Below are positions 28,146 through 37,611 of a stretch of DNA of 64,000 nucleotides, piece by piece. The DNA comes from Morganella morganii. Lineage in GTDB: Bacteria > Pseudomonadota > Gammaproteobacteria > Enterobacterales > Enterobacteriaceae. Under the pieces are notes generated by a model. It searched no databases and was not told where the DNA came from. It saw only the letters and a list, made by a program, of their open reading frames with translations. The first letter of the stretch is position 1, and each line of letters begins with the position of its first letter. The stretch lies in contig NZ_CP069157.1 of assembly GCF_019243775.1 (NCBI RefSeq), positions 310,001 to 374,000 on the forward strand. The letters are read 5' to 3'. Both the position numbers and the translations under genes were made by a program.

Positions 28146-30603
28146 CTACTCCAGCCCCATCGCCTTCAGATGAGCCGCGACTTTCGCTTCCAACTCAGCC
28201 ACACTTTGGGTGAGAATAGGTAGTGTAGAGTTATAACGTTCCTCCAGATTTTTTACACGATTTGCCAGCCTCTGAGTTACTCGCTCAATCTCCGCTTCCA
28301 GAGCACCTGTCAGGCTTGCTTTCCATTTATCCTGCACCAGAAGAATTTTTATGTCGTTTTCAGTGAGTTTTGAGTAATAAGCAAACACTGCAAGATCAAG
28401 CTTTTCCTGCGCTTCTTTATGCGCTTTTTTGGCTTTGGTTTCAGCATCAAACAACGCCTGAGCAGTTTTCAGTACTACTTTTTCGTCTTTATCCGTGGCC
28501 ACTTTGAATCGTGCTTTAATGCTGGCAGCAGTTACTTTCTCTTTGTCATTCATTGCATCAGAAAGTAGCCCATCATCACCGATGTTTTCTTCAAGGAAGC
28601 TTTCAAGTGCTTGCGCAGCGTCATCATAAGCGACTTGAAGTTGATCAAGCATCTGCTGCTCAGAAGCTAAATAGCGAGCCACTAAAAGGGCTGGTGGCAA
28701 CAGTTCAGCCTTATACTTTTTCTTACCTATCACTAGATCCGGCATTTCTTTTAGTTTTTCGCCTTTTTCGACAATAAGCTCGCGAAGCACTTTGCCCGCC
28801 AGCCAGCCATCCTGACTCAGAACATAAACATCGTCCTGCATGACATCCATCCAGTAGTCCATCAGTAACTGATAGATGGCGTAGTTCTCTAGCAGAGGCA
28901 CATCAGCGGTAGTTTGTGAATCATAAGCAGCAAGAAGCCGCTCGCCAATTTCTTCAATTAGCTGTTTAGGTGAGTCACCGCGAGCAATTTCGTCAAGCTG
29001 ACAACCAGCAAACCATTTTTCAAAGGGTATCAGTGCACCAGTTTTAAAAGCAGCAAATTCCGGGTGTGCCTGGATAGTGCTCTTAACTTCACTTGCTTCG
29101 ACCCGGGCATTGCTATAACCAGGCCGGGCAGGTTCGAATAGATCCTGGCGTAAAGTTGGGAAAATTTTCCAGTAAGCACTGAGAGCGTCAATATCGCGAT
29201 CGGGAATGCCACCAGCCAAATGGCCTGAAAGGTCGTGCAGATCTTCCGGATCGCTGCTGTCGATATAGCGAGGGATATTGAGGTTGAAGTCGTTGGCCGC
29301 AATTTCTGACAGCGGGACCATGCGACTGAAGCGGGGGATTTCCTGCTCGCGATTAAACGCATCGACAATTTTATGGATGTCCTGGGCGCGCAGGCGATTT
29401 TTATTGCCGTCTTTAATAAAGCCCTTACTGGCATCGATCATAAAGATGCCTTGCTGACTCTCGCCATTAGCGTTGAACGCTCGGAGCTGGGCATCTTCTT
29501 TATCGATGACAATGATGCATGCTGGGATACCCGTGCCGTAGAACAAGTTAGCGGGCAGGCCAATGATGCCTTTGATGTAGCCCTGCTTGAGTAGATTTTC
29601 ACGAATACGTGCTTCAGCATTGCCACGGAACAGAACGCCGTGAGGCAGGATCACTGCGCCCTTACCTGTGCTCTTGAGACTCTTGATGATGTGCAGCAGG
29701 AAAGCATAGTCGCCGTTCTTTTCGGGTGGGGTCCCCCAGACAAAACGGTCAAAAGTATCGTTCGCAGCATCCAGCCCGCTGGTCCAGTTTTTGTTGGAGA
29801 AAGGGGGGGTTAGCTACAGCAAAGTCGAAGGTTTTAAGGTTATCGTTGCCATCCTTCCAGTGTGGATCGGCTAAGGTGTTACCTTTCCAGATTTTAGCGG
29901 TGGCGTTGTCATGCAGGATCATGTTCATGCGTGCCAGTGCGCTGGTCGCATAATCCATCTCTTGGCCATAAATGGTCAGCCCTTTCGGACCGGCTTCGTC
30001 ACTGGCTTTCAACAGCAGTGAGCCTGAACCACAGGTAGGGTCATAAACGGTAGCATCTTGTGGTGTCTGTTTACTGATGCCAATCACTTTCGCCAAAATG
30101 CGTGACACCTCTGCTGGGGTGTAAAACTGCCCCTTGGATTTACCTGATTCTGTAGCAAAGTGACGCATTAAATATTCGTAGGCATCGCCCAGCAGATCGT
30201 CTCCATCAACGCGGTTGGCTGAGAGATCCAACCCTTCGAAGATTGCCACCAGCTTGGAAAGACGGTCGATCATTTCCTTGCCTTTACCCAGCTTGTCTTC
30301 ATCATTGAAGTCGGCAATGTCGATAACACCTTTTAGGTCATTAGCTTCAGCCAGTAATCTGATGGTTTTATTAATTTTTTCGCCAATTTCTTTGTTGCCC
30401 TTGAGAGCAACCATATCGTCGAAACTTGCACCTTCCGGCACTTCAATCATCGCGTAAGGGTTGCCCTTAGCTTTGTCAGAGACGTACTTCATAAACAGTA
30501 GGGTCAACACATAGTCTTTGTACTGTGAAGCATCCATTCCGCCACGTAACTCGTCGCAGCTCGCCCAAAGGGAGGAGTAAAGTTCGTTCTTCTTGATAGC
30601 CAT
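28146..30603 (-). pseudogene. hsdM: Type I methyltransferase HsdM, frameshifted at a homopolymer
   Basis: The gene starts at 30603 (MAIKKNELYSSLWASCDELRGGMDASQYKDY) and would encode about 818 residues. It includes DPTCGSGSLLLKAS (AdoMet motif I) and VANPPF (motif IV), then a long helical C-terminal extension. Immediately after NPPF the frame is lost at a run of seven C on the coding strand (G7 at 29803-29809), giving a stop 14 codons later. With six C the sequence reads NPPFSNKNWTSGLDAANDTF and continues without interruption through NGDYAFLLHIIKSLKS into the downstream frame (from 29654). The remainder is intact, so this is either a recent slip, a phase-variable OFF state, or an assembly error. 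If real, the complex lacks a methyltransferase and should neither modify nor restrict. Confidence 0.9.
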
Positions 30604-30878
30604 ATGGTGTCCGGTGAAAACAATGCATGTAACGCGGCAAAGAGGTGACGACACAATCGTCCAAATAGTTTCTGCCCCGTAAGAATTTACGACAGAGTTT
30701 ATCAAGTTGGTGGGGCTTCGACCATGGCCTCAGTCACGATAAACTCTGACACCTGATCTCCGCTTCAAATCAGCGACAGGAACCAATGAACATTCAGGTA
30801 ATTGTAAGTATCCCGATAAAACGGATCATTCACTCCCAAAGCTCAACCACATCATAATTTCTATAATATATTGCATCT

Positions 30879-31751
30879 TCACACCTTAAACACCTGCTTA
30901 CGATGCCAGCCGATGTATTGTTCTGCCGGCCATAAGGATTCATCATGCGGCAGATGTAACAACTGGCCGTTTCGCTGCCAGAACAGGTTGTCGACGACAG
31001 GGCTGCGGCTGACACCGGCGGATATACGGATAGTCAGATTTTCATCTAATCCGAATGCACCCATATCAAATGCATCGTGGTGAAGAGAACACAATGCCAG
31101 ACCATTGTGTACCACACACGGGCCACCGTAGGCTTTCCAGTGAATATGCGCAGCTTCAATACCCACCAGCGCACCATCCAGGCGGAGGTCATAGCCGCAG
31201 AAAGCGCAGCGGGAGTGATAAGCACGCAGTATGATGTCTCTGAAATGCGGATCGCGGTTCTTTGTCCGGTCAACAAAATCCAGGCCAAGTTGGTTGGCAA
31301 GGATCCGCTGGATACTTTCCGGGAAACGGTTTGTCAGAATTTGCTGGGCCAGTTTGTCAATTAATTCCGGGTGTTCACGTAATTGCCGGTAGGCGGCTTC
31401 ATCAAAGCCGCCTGATACGTGATTATCAATCAACTCTTTCTTTGTCGGCTGCGTGTTACCCCTGCGGTGTTTGCAACCTTCCGCATCGGTGATTTCCCAG
31501 AAACCATCACTCCTGAGCCGCCAGAAAGGCATATTAGGGTAGTCAGTGCATCGTTTGGGGCCAAACTCTCTCAGCAGGCGGGTCAGTGGTTCGTGGATTT
31601 CCCGGCCATAATTGAACAGACGCGGATGCTCCGCTTTATACTGCGAAAGCACATACAACAGCAGTAACGGCTTATGAGGGGCGCATATGTCACCCTGGCG
31701 CCACACTGAAATGCTGGCGATGGCGGATTGCAGTGTTTCGGGAGATATCAT
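30879..31751 (-). CDS. HNH endonuclease, probable phosphorothioate-DNA-dependent type IV enzyme
   Basis: A 290-residue protein. The N-terminal domain opens with ISVWRQGDICAPHKPLLLLYVLS, the pattern I associate with sulfur-binding-domain restriction proteins that recognise phosphorothioate DNA. The C-terminal HNH domain has CAFC (182-185), IEAAHIHWKAYGG (His at 202) and CSLHHDAFDMGAF (His 224-225), intact for zinc and catalysis. The gene is monocistronic, upstream of and parallel to the type I operon, which begins 275 bases further on. No dnd or ssp genes are in the window, consistent with a host lacking that modification. The family assignment is from recalled pattern only. Confidence 0.78.
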   Translation of the reverse strand: MISPETLQSAIASISVWRQGDICAPHKPLLLLYVLSQYKAEHPRLFNYGREIHEPLTRLLREFGPKRCTDYPNMPFWRLRSDGFWEITDAEGCKHRRGNTQPTKKELIDNHVSGGFDEAAYRQLREHPELIDKLAQQILTNRFPESIQRILANQLGLDFVDRTKNRDPHFRDIILRAYHSRCAFCGYDLRLDGALVGIEAAHIHWKAYGGPCVVHNGLALCSLHHDAFDMGAFGLDENLTIRISAGVSRSPVVDNLFWQRNGQLLHLPHDESLWPAEQYIGWHRKQVFKV

Positions 31752-31872
31752 GATAAGAATGAACCGGGTAACATATTTATATAACTGCGATCATGCTCGT
31801 AAAACTGGTGAATTTCAATGGAGGGTGTCACGTTAACAGGAGGAAAAGACTGATGTTTTCGTCTGGTTATAC

Positions 31873-32088
31873 TCACACAAACATCAAATTCACCGAAAGT
31901 ATAAGCGCCACATAAGCAGCCATAAAAATATAGGGTGTTATTAACAGGAGTGATAACAGAAACAATATAATACCTAAAAGCCGGTCAGATGAGATGGATG
32001 AAAGCCAGAGGATGAACAGGGAGGTGATAAAAATCACTGTGATATCAATGTATTTATAGACAGAAAAAATAGCATCGACCAATATCAT
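31873..32088 (-). CDS. Small two-helix membrane protein, hypothetical
   Basis: A 71-residue frame, almost wholly hydrophobic, with two or three likely membrane segments (VFITSLFILWLSSI, IILFLLSLLLITPYIF, AAYVALILSVNLMFV). GGGAG precedes the ATG by only 2 bases; the TTG two codons later would have better spacing. Nothing nearby suggests a partner: it stands alone in an A+T-rich gap between the HNH gene and the autotransporter terminator. No family recognised. Confidence 0.4.
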   Translation of the reverse strand: MILVDAIFSVYKYIDITVIFITSLFILWLSSISSDRLLGIILFLLSLLLITPYIFMAAYVALILSVNLMFV

Positions 32089-32254
32089 TTCTCCCTGATG
32101 ATTATTATCCCGTTGTCATCCTTAACATACTCAAAAATTGAAAATTTTCAATGTTTTCAGCGCGTTTGCTGTTACAAAAATTATAACAATTTCAATAGAA
32201 TATTGATTATATTTACCGCATTGATATCTGCTGTAAACCAGACCTCCCTGAAAA

Positions 32255-32288
32255 CAAAAAAAGACGAAGATCCCTCTTCGTCTTTTTA
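32255..32288 (-). terminator. Autotransporter terminator
   Basis: AAGACGAAGA, a 4-base loop and TCTTCGTCTT (10-bp stem) are flanked by A7 on one side and T5 on the other, just after the autotransporter stop at 32307. It would work in both directions. Confidence 0.88.
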
Positions 32289-32306
32289 CTTACAGCATCT
32301 CACAGA

Positions 32307-35171
32307 TTAAAAGCTGAAACGGTATCCGCCGTTAATCTGGTACTGATCAAACCGGTTGCCGGTTGAGCTGTCAGCTTCTGCATACAGGGTATGTTTTTTG
32401 CTGATATTGGCGCTGATGCCCAGTCCGTTGTTCCACCAGTTTCCTTTGAAGCTGTGTGCTTCGCGGGAGCCGTTCAGTTTATAGTCGGTGTTGCCCTGAA
32501 ACTCTCTGACAAAACCGGTTTTCAGGTAAACGTTGATCTGGCTGTCACCGGTGGTGGTTTCATAGCCGATCAGTGTACCGGCGCGTCCGATGGTGGAATC
32601 GTAGCTGCCGAGGTCGATTTTCAGGCCGTTGCTGGCGTGAATACCGGTTGAATCCTGATGGCTGTAGGTCAGCTGTGCCTGCGGTTCGATATAGAATCCA
32701 TTACCGGCCCGGCTCAGGCTGAACTTCCGGCCTGCTTCCGCTGATAAACTGACCCCCGTTGAGCTGCCGTCGCCGCTGACATTATTGTTCTGGCTGTCCG
32801 ATACGCTGAATTTATTTTTCAGCCGGGAGACCTTGGCAATACCGTCAACATAGAAACCGTTATCCGCCATATAGGTGGTGTAAAGTCCCAGATGGTATGA
32901 ACGGACAGTGCCGTCCCCGCCGCGATAGTCCGGTGAGCCCTGCGTTAAGCCCGCAAAGGTACCGATATACAGCGGTGTGTCCGGTGAGATACGTTTATCA
33001 AAGCCCAGCTGTGTACCGCCGTAGGTCATGTCAAATCCGCTCATTTTGCCGCCGGCAAAGGAGTTGAATTTACCGCCGAAGCCTCTCAGCCATGCATTAT
33101 TATCCCCGCCGTTCTGACGCAGATCACCCATGCGCTGCATCAGTGTCTGGGTCTCTGCGTAGTTAATCAGATAGCCCACGTTCAGGAAATTACCGCCTGC
33201 ATCCGCCGTGGTGGTGATCGGTGGTTTTGGTTTTTCCGGTTCCGGCTCTGGTTCCGGATCAGGATCCGGGACTACCGGCGGCGGAACGTAGGCACCTGAT
33301 GAGTACAGTTCCCAGTTATTGCCGTTCTTGCGCACATCATACAGATAACCGCCTAACTCGACTTCAGACGTTGAAGTAAAGCTGGCTGCGCCGTCTGCGG
33401 TTTCCACAACGGTCAGAATTTCATTCCCGGTTGTGGCCAGGCTGCCGCGGTTTAATACAGTTAATGAATAATCACCGGCGCTGGTCCCGGTTACCACCAG
33501 TTTGTCACCGGCGTTGTTGACACCATCACCGTCACCGACAATATCAGTCCGCAGCGTGAATGCGCCGTTGCCGCTGAGGTTGGCGATACTCAGCGTTGAG
33601 TAACCGGTGTCGGATAATCTGTGCGATAAATCGACGGTGGTATTATTCAGTACCAGATTATCGAGGTTGGAATCATCCGTGACATTCCAGCGGCTGTTGT
33701 CCATGGTGACATTCAGCAGGCCGCCGTTGACGTTATCGCTGTAAGCGTTCCCGGTCCACTGTGAGCCGGAAGCCATATCCACATTGATCAGGCCGCCCCG
33801 TGACTGAATACCGCCGTTGATCAGCATTTTACCCGTTGCATTAATCCGGCTGGCGGCATAGCCGTCATTGTGCTGGGTGGCGATCGCTATCTGATCAGCG
33901 GTTGCCATATTAATGGTCAGGTCGCCGGTCAGATCAATCTGGCTGTTGGTCATGGCATAGACACCACGCGTGCCTGCGGCACCCGTCACCGAGATATTAT
34001 CACCGGTCATGACACCGCCGCCCAGCGCCCACAGTCCCAAACCCAGGCTGCCGTTGCGGTCAATCGTAATATCGGTGTTTGCCAGGTTGATTTTAGCACC
34101 GGAAAACTGTGCTGACGCACCGTAAGAGCCTCCGGAGAAAATTGTATTACGGTTATCCGCCGTACCGGTAAAGTTGATGGTCGTACCTGAGCCGTTGGTG
34201 ACCAGACCACCGCCCTGTTCAGAATACATATGGCTGCCGGCACCGATATTGGCGGTTCCGCCGCGAACTTCCAGCGCGTTGGCATTGCTTCCGCGGGCGA
34301 TAATTGTCAGGGCATCTGCTTTGATGTCACCAAAGCTCCAGATACCGTGGGCGTTATCGCCGTTGGTCATAATTTTGCTGTCAGTACCCAGATCAACAAT
34401 CGAGTTTCTCTGGATATTCATGCCGTATGCACTGGATCCCTGTGCATCGATAGTCAGGTTAGTGGCAGTAAAATAGGAAGGGCCATTGGATGCGGTGCCG
34501 TTCAGGCCGTCGATACGGATACCATAGCTTCCGGTACCGTTGGTTTTAATCGTACTGCCGCTGCCCAGATTGACGTTACTGCCGTAGTCTGCGATGGACA
34601 AGCCGATACCGTTGTTACCTTTGGTTTCAACAGAAAGGCGGTCAGCGGTCAGGGTGGAGGCATTGCTGACCACGACACCGCCTGCCATGCCGTTACCGGT
34701 TCCTTCCACTTTAACACTGCTGCCGGTTCCCAGGTCGGCCTGTACCTTTTTACCGGACAGGCTAATACCGCTGGCACTTTTACCGTTTACATCCACGGAT
34801 AAACCATTGGCCTTTAATACGCTGTTATCTCCCTGAATAACCACGCCTTTGGCGTATTTGTCCGCGTCTGTCACATTCACAGTCACGTTATTGCCGAGAT
34901 TGATAGTTCCGGCACCATTGTTGTAGGAGTTCAGGACACCATAGCGGTTTCCGGATCCATCCCCGGTATCGCCGGTGATCCGGTCACCGTCGTTAACCGT
35001 AATATTGGTGCCGCTCTGGCTGCCGATATCCGCAGCCTGTGCTGTCTGTAAACAGACCGCAGTACTCAGGCTGAGAAGCCCGGCAGCCGCTAACCAGCCC
35101 CGCAGTGAGAGGGCGGTATAGCCAGAATGAGGGGATCGCTGATATCCCCTGATAAACAGATTAATATTCAT
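32307..35171 (-). CDS. Type Va autotransporter, AIDA/pertactin-like passenger
   Basis: A 954-residue outer-membrane autotransporter. The start at 35171 has an AAGGA site and yields a long signal peptide (about 48 residues, ending in TAQAA), with the polar extension seen in large autotransporters. The passenger (about 50-640) is rich in short Gly/Asn/Thr repeats such as NITVNDGDRI, NLGNNVTVN and IDAQGSSAYGM, typical of a beta-helix. A proline and acidic linker (PPPVVPDPDPEPEPEPEKP, about 655-675) leads to a roughly 280-residue C-terminal barrel that ends YQINGGYRFSF, with the terminal Phe needed for Bam recognition. An adhesin role is likely but the ligand cannot be deduced. No protease motif was seen in the passenger. 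Confidence 0.92.
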   Translation of the reverse strand: MNINLFIRGYQRSPHSGYTALSLRGWLAAAGLLSLSTAVCLQTAQAADIGSQSGTNITVNDGDRITGDTGDGSGNRYGVLNSYNNGAGTINLGNNVTVNVTDADKYAKGVVIQGDNSVLKANGLSVDVNGKSASGISLSGKKVQADLGTGSSVKVEGTGNGMAGGVVVSNASTLTADRLSVETKGNNGIGLSIADYGSNVNLGSGSTIKTNGTGSYGIRIDGLNGTASNGPSYFTATNLTIDAQGSSAYGMNIQRNSIVDLGTDSKIMTNGDNAHGIWSFGDIKADALTIIARGSNANALEVRGGTANIGAGSHMYSEQGGGLVTNGSGTTINFTGTADNRNTIFSGGSYGASAQFSGAKINLANTDITIDRNGSLGLGLWALGGGVMTGDNISVTGAAGTRGVYAMTNSQIDLTGDLTINMATADQIAIATQHNDGYAASRINATGKMLINGGIQSRGGLINVDMASGSQWTGNAYSDNVNGGLLNVTMDNSRWNVTDDSNLDNLVLNNTTVDLSHRLSDTGYSTLSIANLSGNGAFTLRTDIVGDGDGVNNAGDKLVVTGTSAGDYSLTVLNRGSLATTGNEILTVVETADGAASFTSTSEVELGGYLYDVRKNGNNWELYSSGAYVPPPVVPDPDPEPEPEPEKPKPPITTTADAGGNFLNVGYLINYAETQTLMQRMGDLRQNGGDNNAWLRGFGGKFNSFAGGKMSGFDMTYGGTQLGFDKRISPDTPLYIGTFAGLTQGSPDYRGGDGTVRSYHLGLYTTYMADNGFYVDGIAKVSRLKNKFSVSDSQNNNVSGDGSSTGVSLSAEAGRKFSLSRAGNGFYIEPQAQLTYSHQDSTGIHASNGLKIDLGSYDSTIGRAGTLIGYETTTGDSQINVYLKTGFVREFQGNTDYKLNGSREAHSFKGNWWNNGLGISANISKKHTLYAEADSSTGNRFDQYQINGGYRFSF

Positions 35172-35324
35172 AACATTCCTTTTCATAATTTTTATTTTCC
35201 AAAAACACATAAAAATTATGTAAATAAGATATTTTTATTATCATTATTATTGATGTGAGGCAGGAAACAGGATGTATCTTCCTGATGCATAACAACAATA
35301 ATTAACGGACTAATTGGCTGGTAT

Positions 35325-35594
35325 TTACCAGTTCCCGGTGGTGTATTTGCTGAAAAAATCATGTTTCGTATCAGATATACGGGTAAAAAATTCAGCAGGT
35401 GTTATATTAAATACAGCAAGTATATTAATGAGTGTTGAGACTGATATTTCACTCGTGGCATTTTCATAGCGGGAGATCTGTTGCTGGCTGATTCCCAGTT
35501 CTGCGCCAAGAACAACGCCGCTCATTCTTTTTTCTTTACGTAACTTTCGGATCAGTGCGCCTACATCATGCAGTAATATCTGATTATTTTTCAT
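35325..35594 (-). CDS. XRE-family regulator, MrpJ-like
   Basis: An 89-residue protein with one helix-turn-helix: IRKLRKEKRMSGVVLGAELGISQQQISRYENATSEISVSTLINILAVF. The tight match to the pattern of the MrpJ group (GISQQQISRYE), fimbria-linked regulators of Proteus that repress motility, suggests the same family. It lies 153 bases upstream of the autotransporter on the same strand, so it may control that gene. It is about 23 kb from the fimbrial operon in this window, whereas mrpJ closes the Proteus operon. The ATG at 35594 is chosen over an upstream one by comparison with the family. Confidence 0.85.
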   Translation of the reverse strand: MKNNQILLHDVGALIRKLRKEKRMSGVVLGAELGISQQQISRYENATSEISVSTLINILAVFNITPAEFFTRISDTKHDFFSKYTTGNW

Positions 35595-36512
35595 AATAGA
35601 TTCCACTCCCCGGGCCATAACAGGATTCAGGTGTGATGTGTTTACTTATATGACAGCGGTGCTGATTCAGCAGGGAGAAATATTAATTAACGCGAAAACA
35701 AAAACCGTAATATCCTGTAATACATTATTACAAATCCGGATGTAATAATATTAATTGCAGTTACCCGTCTGCTGCGTATAAATAATTACCATCTGGTAAT
35801 GAAATATACAAGACATGTGAAAACATAAAAAATTGTTATTAACGATCGATATTTCACTTATGATAGGTAAAAACTATCATCAATTGATTATTGATCGGTT
35901 TTAGCGATCTTTTACATATTGGCTGAGTAAGTAAAAATCCTTGTATTGCGTTTATTGTTTTCTATCTTTTGCATATTATTCAATTTGTTATATTGTAACC
36001 CGTCATTTTGGCTGAAATAAAAAGAAGGGAAAATCATGGTTCGGGTTTTCCGGATCGCGCTCGTAAAAATGTGATACTTTTCACACAAATACTTACACTT
36101 TTCTTTCCGGATTAGGCAGATCATTTGTCTGATGTTTACCGTGTGACGTGTTTTCCCCGGCGTTATTGGCTTTTTATATAGCAATCAGCAACATTCCTTA
36201 CTGTGGCGGAGCGGAATCCGGTTTCTTATGCTTTTCAGGGCCTGAAATCCGTATTTATCGCTGTGTTTTTTCCCCGGGGAATATTGTTTTTACCGGCAGA
36301 TTAATAACAATAAAATGTGGGTTTTATTGTATTTTTGGAGTGGTTTAAAATGCGTGTTTTTGAAGGGGATAATGAAGTGGTAATGTGATGGCAGTAAGTA
36401 TTACAATGCATCTGTTTAACGGTTTTTTATCTTTACTGCTATTTTTATTTATTTAACGGGGATGCAGCGCATCTGTCACAGTTACATCCTGAAAGGATAT
36501 TTACCGGTATAT
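35595..36512. other. A+T-rich intergenic region without a convincing gene
   Basis: I see no ORF with both a ribosome site and protein-like composition. The region contains an inverted repeat ATGATAG-N7-CTATCAT (35861-35881), a plausible operator about 270 bases upstream of the XRE gene, and a weak terminator-like hairpin CAATAAAA/TTTTATTG followed by TATTTTT (36308-36336, plus strand). Both are low-confidence. Confidence 0.5.
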
Positions 36513-36827
36513 TTATTTTTCTGTCAGCCAGTGGTTATGGGTATTCTCCGTTTGTGGTAACGCATTATTCTGAGTTTGGTTTTCGTCAGGTGAAATATTG
36601 CGTGTATTTTCCGGTAATGGTGTCAGTGTGGCTGTAACATAAGTAACCCAGCCGACTCTGGCGCTGGTTATCTGATATCCGCTACCGGCTTTTTCTGCCT
36701 GGCGGGCTATTTTGGCTTCTGCGTCAGATAATGTATCCCCCCAGGCAGTAACTGTTTGTGCAAAACCGGAAGCCGAAATAAAAAGCAGAACCGGGAATGC
36801 AATTATTTTCAGGGTATTCATTATCAT
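36513..36827 (-). CDS. Small secreted DUF1471 (YdgH/BhsA/McbA-like) protein
   Basis: A 104-residue protein with a cleavable signal peptide (LKIIAFPVLLFISASGFAQ). The body AEAKIARQAEKAGSGYQITSARVGWVTYVTATL fits the DUF1471 pattern of a helix followed by a GA-x-Y-x-I-T segment and a final strand, found in periplasmic stress and biofilm proteins of enterobacteria. A polar Asn/Thr-rich tail of about 30 residues is unusual for the family. Two ATGs (36827 and 36821) share one AGAGGA site. Family members respond to acid, copper or envelope stress; a specific role cannot be read here. Confidence 0.75.
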   Translation of the reverse strand: MIMNTLKIIAFPVLLFISASGFAQTVTAWGDTLSDAEAKIARQAEKAGSGYQITSARVGWVTYVTATLTPLPENTRNISPDENQTQNNALPQTENTHNHWLTEK

Positions 36828-36958
36828 TATTTCCTCTGCCGGTGAGTTACCGTAAAGATATTAATAAGGAAACTGTACTGCGGATAAATGGTAAAAGAAA
36901 GTGCATAAATGGCGGATGCTGTATTTTTGCATCCGCCTTATGGCAGGGAGGGTTGCTG

Positions 36959-37561
36959 TTATTCTCCGGAGAAGGCCGCGGCAAATGCCGGGTTTAACGT
37001 CAGGCTGTCTAAATACGCTTTCATGGCCGGAGAGATAGCAATTAAGTCATGTTTGGCCAGGAACATCAGGAAATAGCCGATGTAAACATCAACGGCGGTC
37101 ATGGTTTTACCGCATAAATACGGTGCTGCATCAGCTAATCCGGTTTCCAGGCAGGCCATTACGCGGTCAAAGGAGCCGAACCCTGACATTTTCTGTTCTT
37201 CTTCTGTCAGAACCAGACCCATTTCTTTGGCGGTGAAAGCGGCTTCAACCGGACCGGCGGTGAACAGGAACCAGCGGTAATAGGTGCCGCGTTCCGGAGC
37301 ATCAACCGCCGGTGCAAAGCCTTTTTCAATGAATTTATCGGCAAGATACATGCAGATGGCGGCTGTTTCAGTGATAACACGGTCGCCGTCGGTTAATGCC
37401 GGCACTTTACCCATCGGGTTGATAGCCAGATATTCCGGGGTATGCATATCCGCACCATAATCCAGTTCCACGCGCTGATACGGTACATCCAGAATTTTCA
37501 GAAATAAATCAACGGTATTCCCGCGTGACATTGCATTGGTATAAAGTGTCAGTCCGCTCAT
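36959..37561 (-). CDS. Glutathione S-transferase family protein
   Basis: A 200-residue protein with the thioredoxin-like N-domain (LTLYTNAMSRGNTVDLFLKILDVPYQRVELDYG, NPMGKVPALTDGDRVITETAAICMYLADKF; the cis-Pro is in KVPAL and the glutathione gamma-Glu contact in ETAAI) and an all-helical C-domain. Expected to conjugate or bind glutathione in the cytosol; the substrate is unknown. The ATG at 37561 has a strong AGGAGAG site. It lies 50 bases after a YafY-type regulator on the same strand, so the two probably form an operon and the regulator may control it. Confidence 0.92.
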   Translation of the reverse strand: MSGLTLYTNAMSRGNTVDLFLKILDVPYQRVELDYGADMHTPEYLAINPMGKVPALTDGDRVITETAAICMYLADKFIEKGFAPAVDAPERGTYYRWFLFTAGPVEAAFTAKEMGLVLTEEEQKMSGFGSFDRVMACLETGLADAAPYLCGKTMTAVDVYIGYFLMFLAKHDLIAISPAMKAYLDSLTLNPAFAAAFSGE

Positions 37562-37611
37562 GATGCTCTCCTGTTTAGTGTGTTGAGGCACCATCATAGG
37601 TGAGGGGAGTG

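Noticed and set aside
29749..29830. Programmed ribosomal frameshifting in hsdM
   Set aside because: The C7-T3 run is not a recognised slippery heptamer with a downstream stimulator that I can identify; slippage of DNA copy number or sequencing error is simpler.
30604..32300. A right-hand attachment site copying the tRNA-Leu 3' end
   Set aside because: I found no convincing repeat of the tRNA T-arm/acceptor sequence here or elsewhere in the window, so the right edge of the island stays undefined.
35912..36348. Two overlapping opposite-strand frames of 90 and 66 codons
   Set aside because: No ribosome site, biased residue content and mutual overlap in A+T-rich non-coding DNA.
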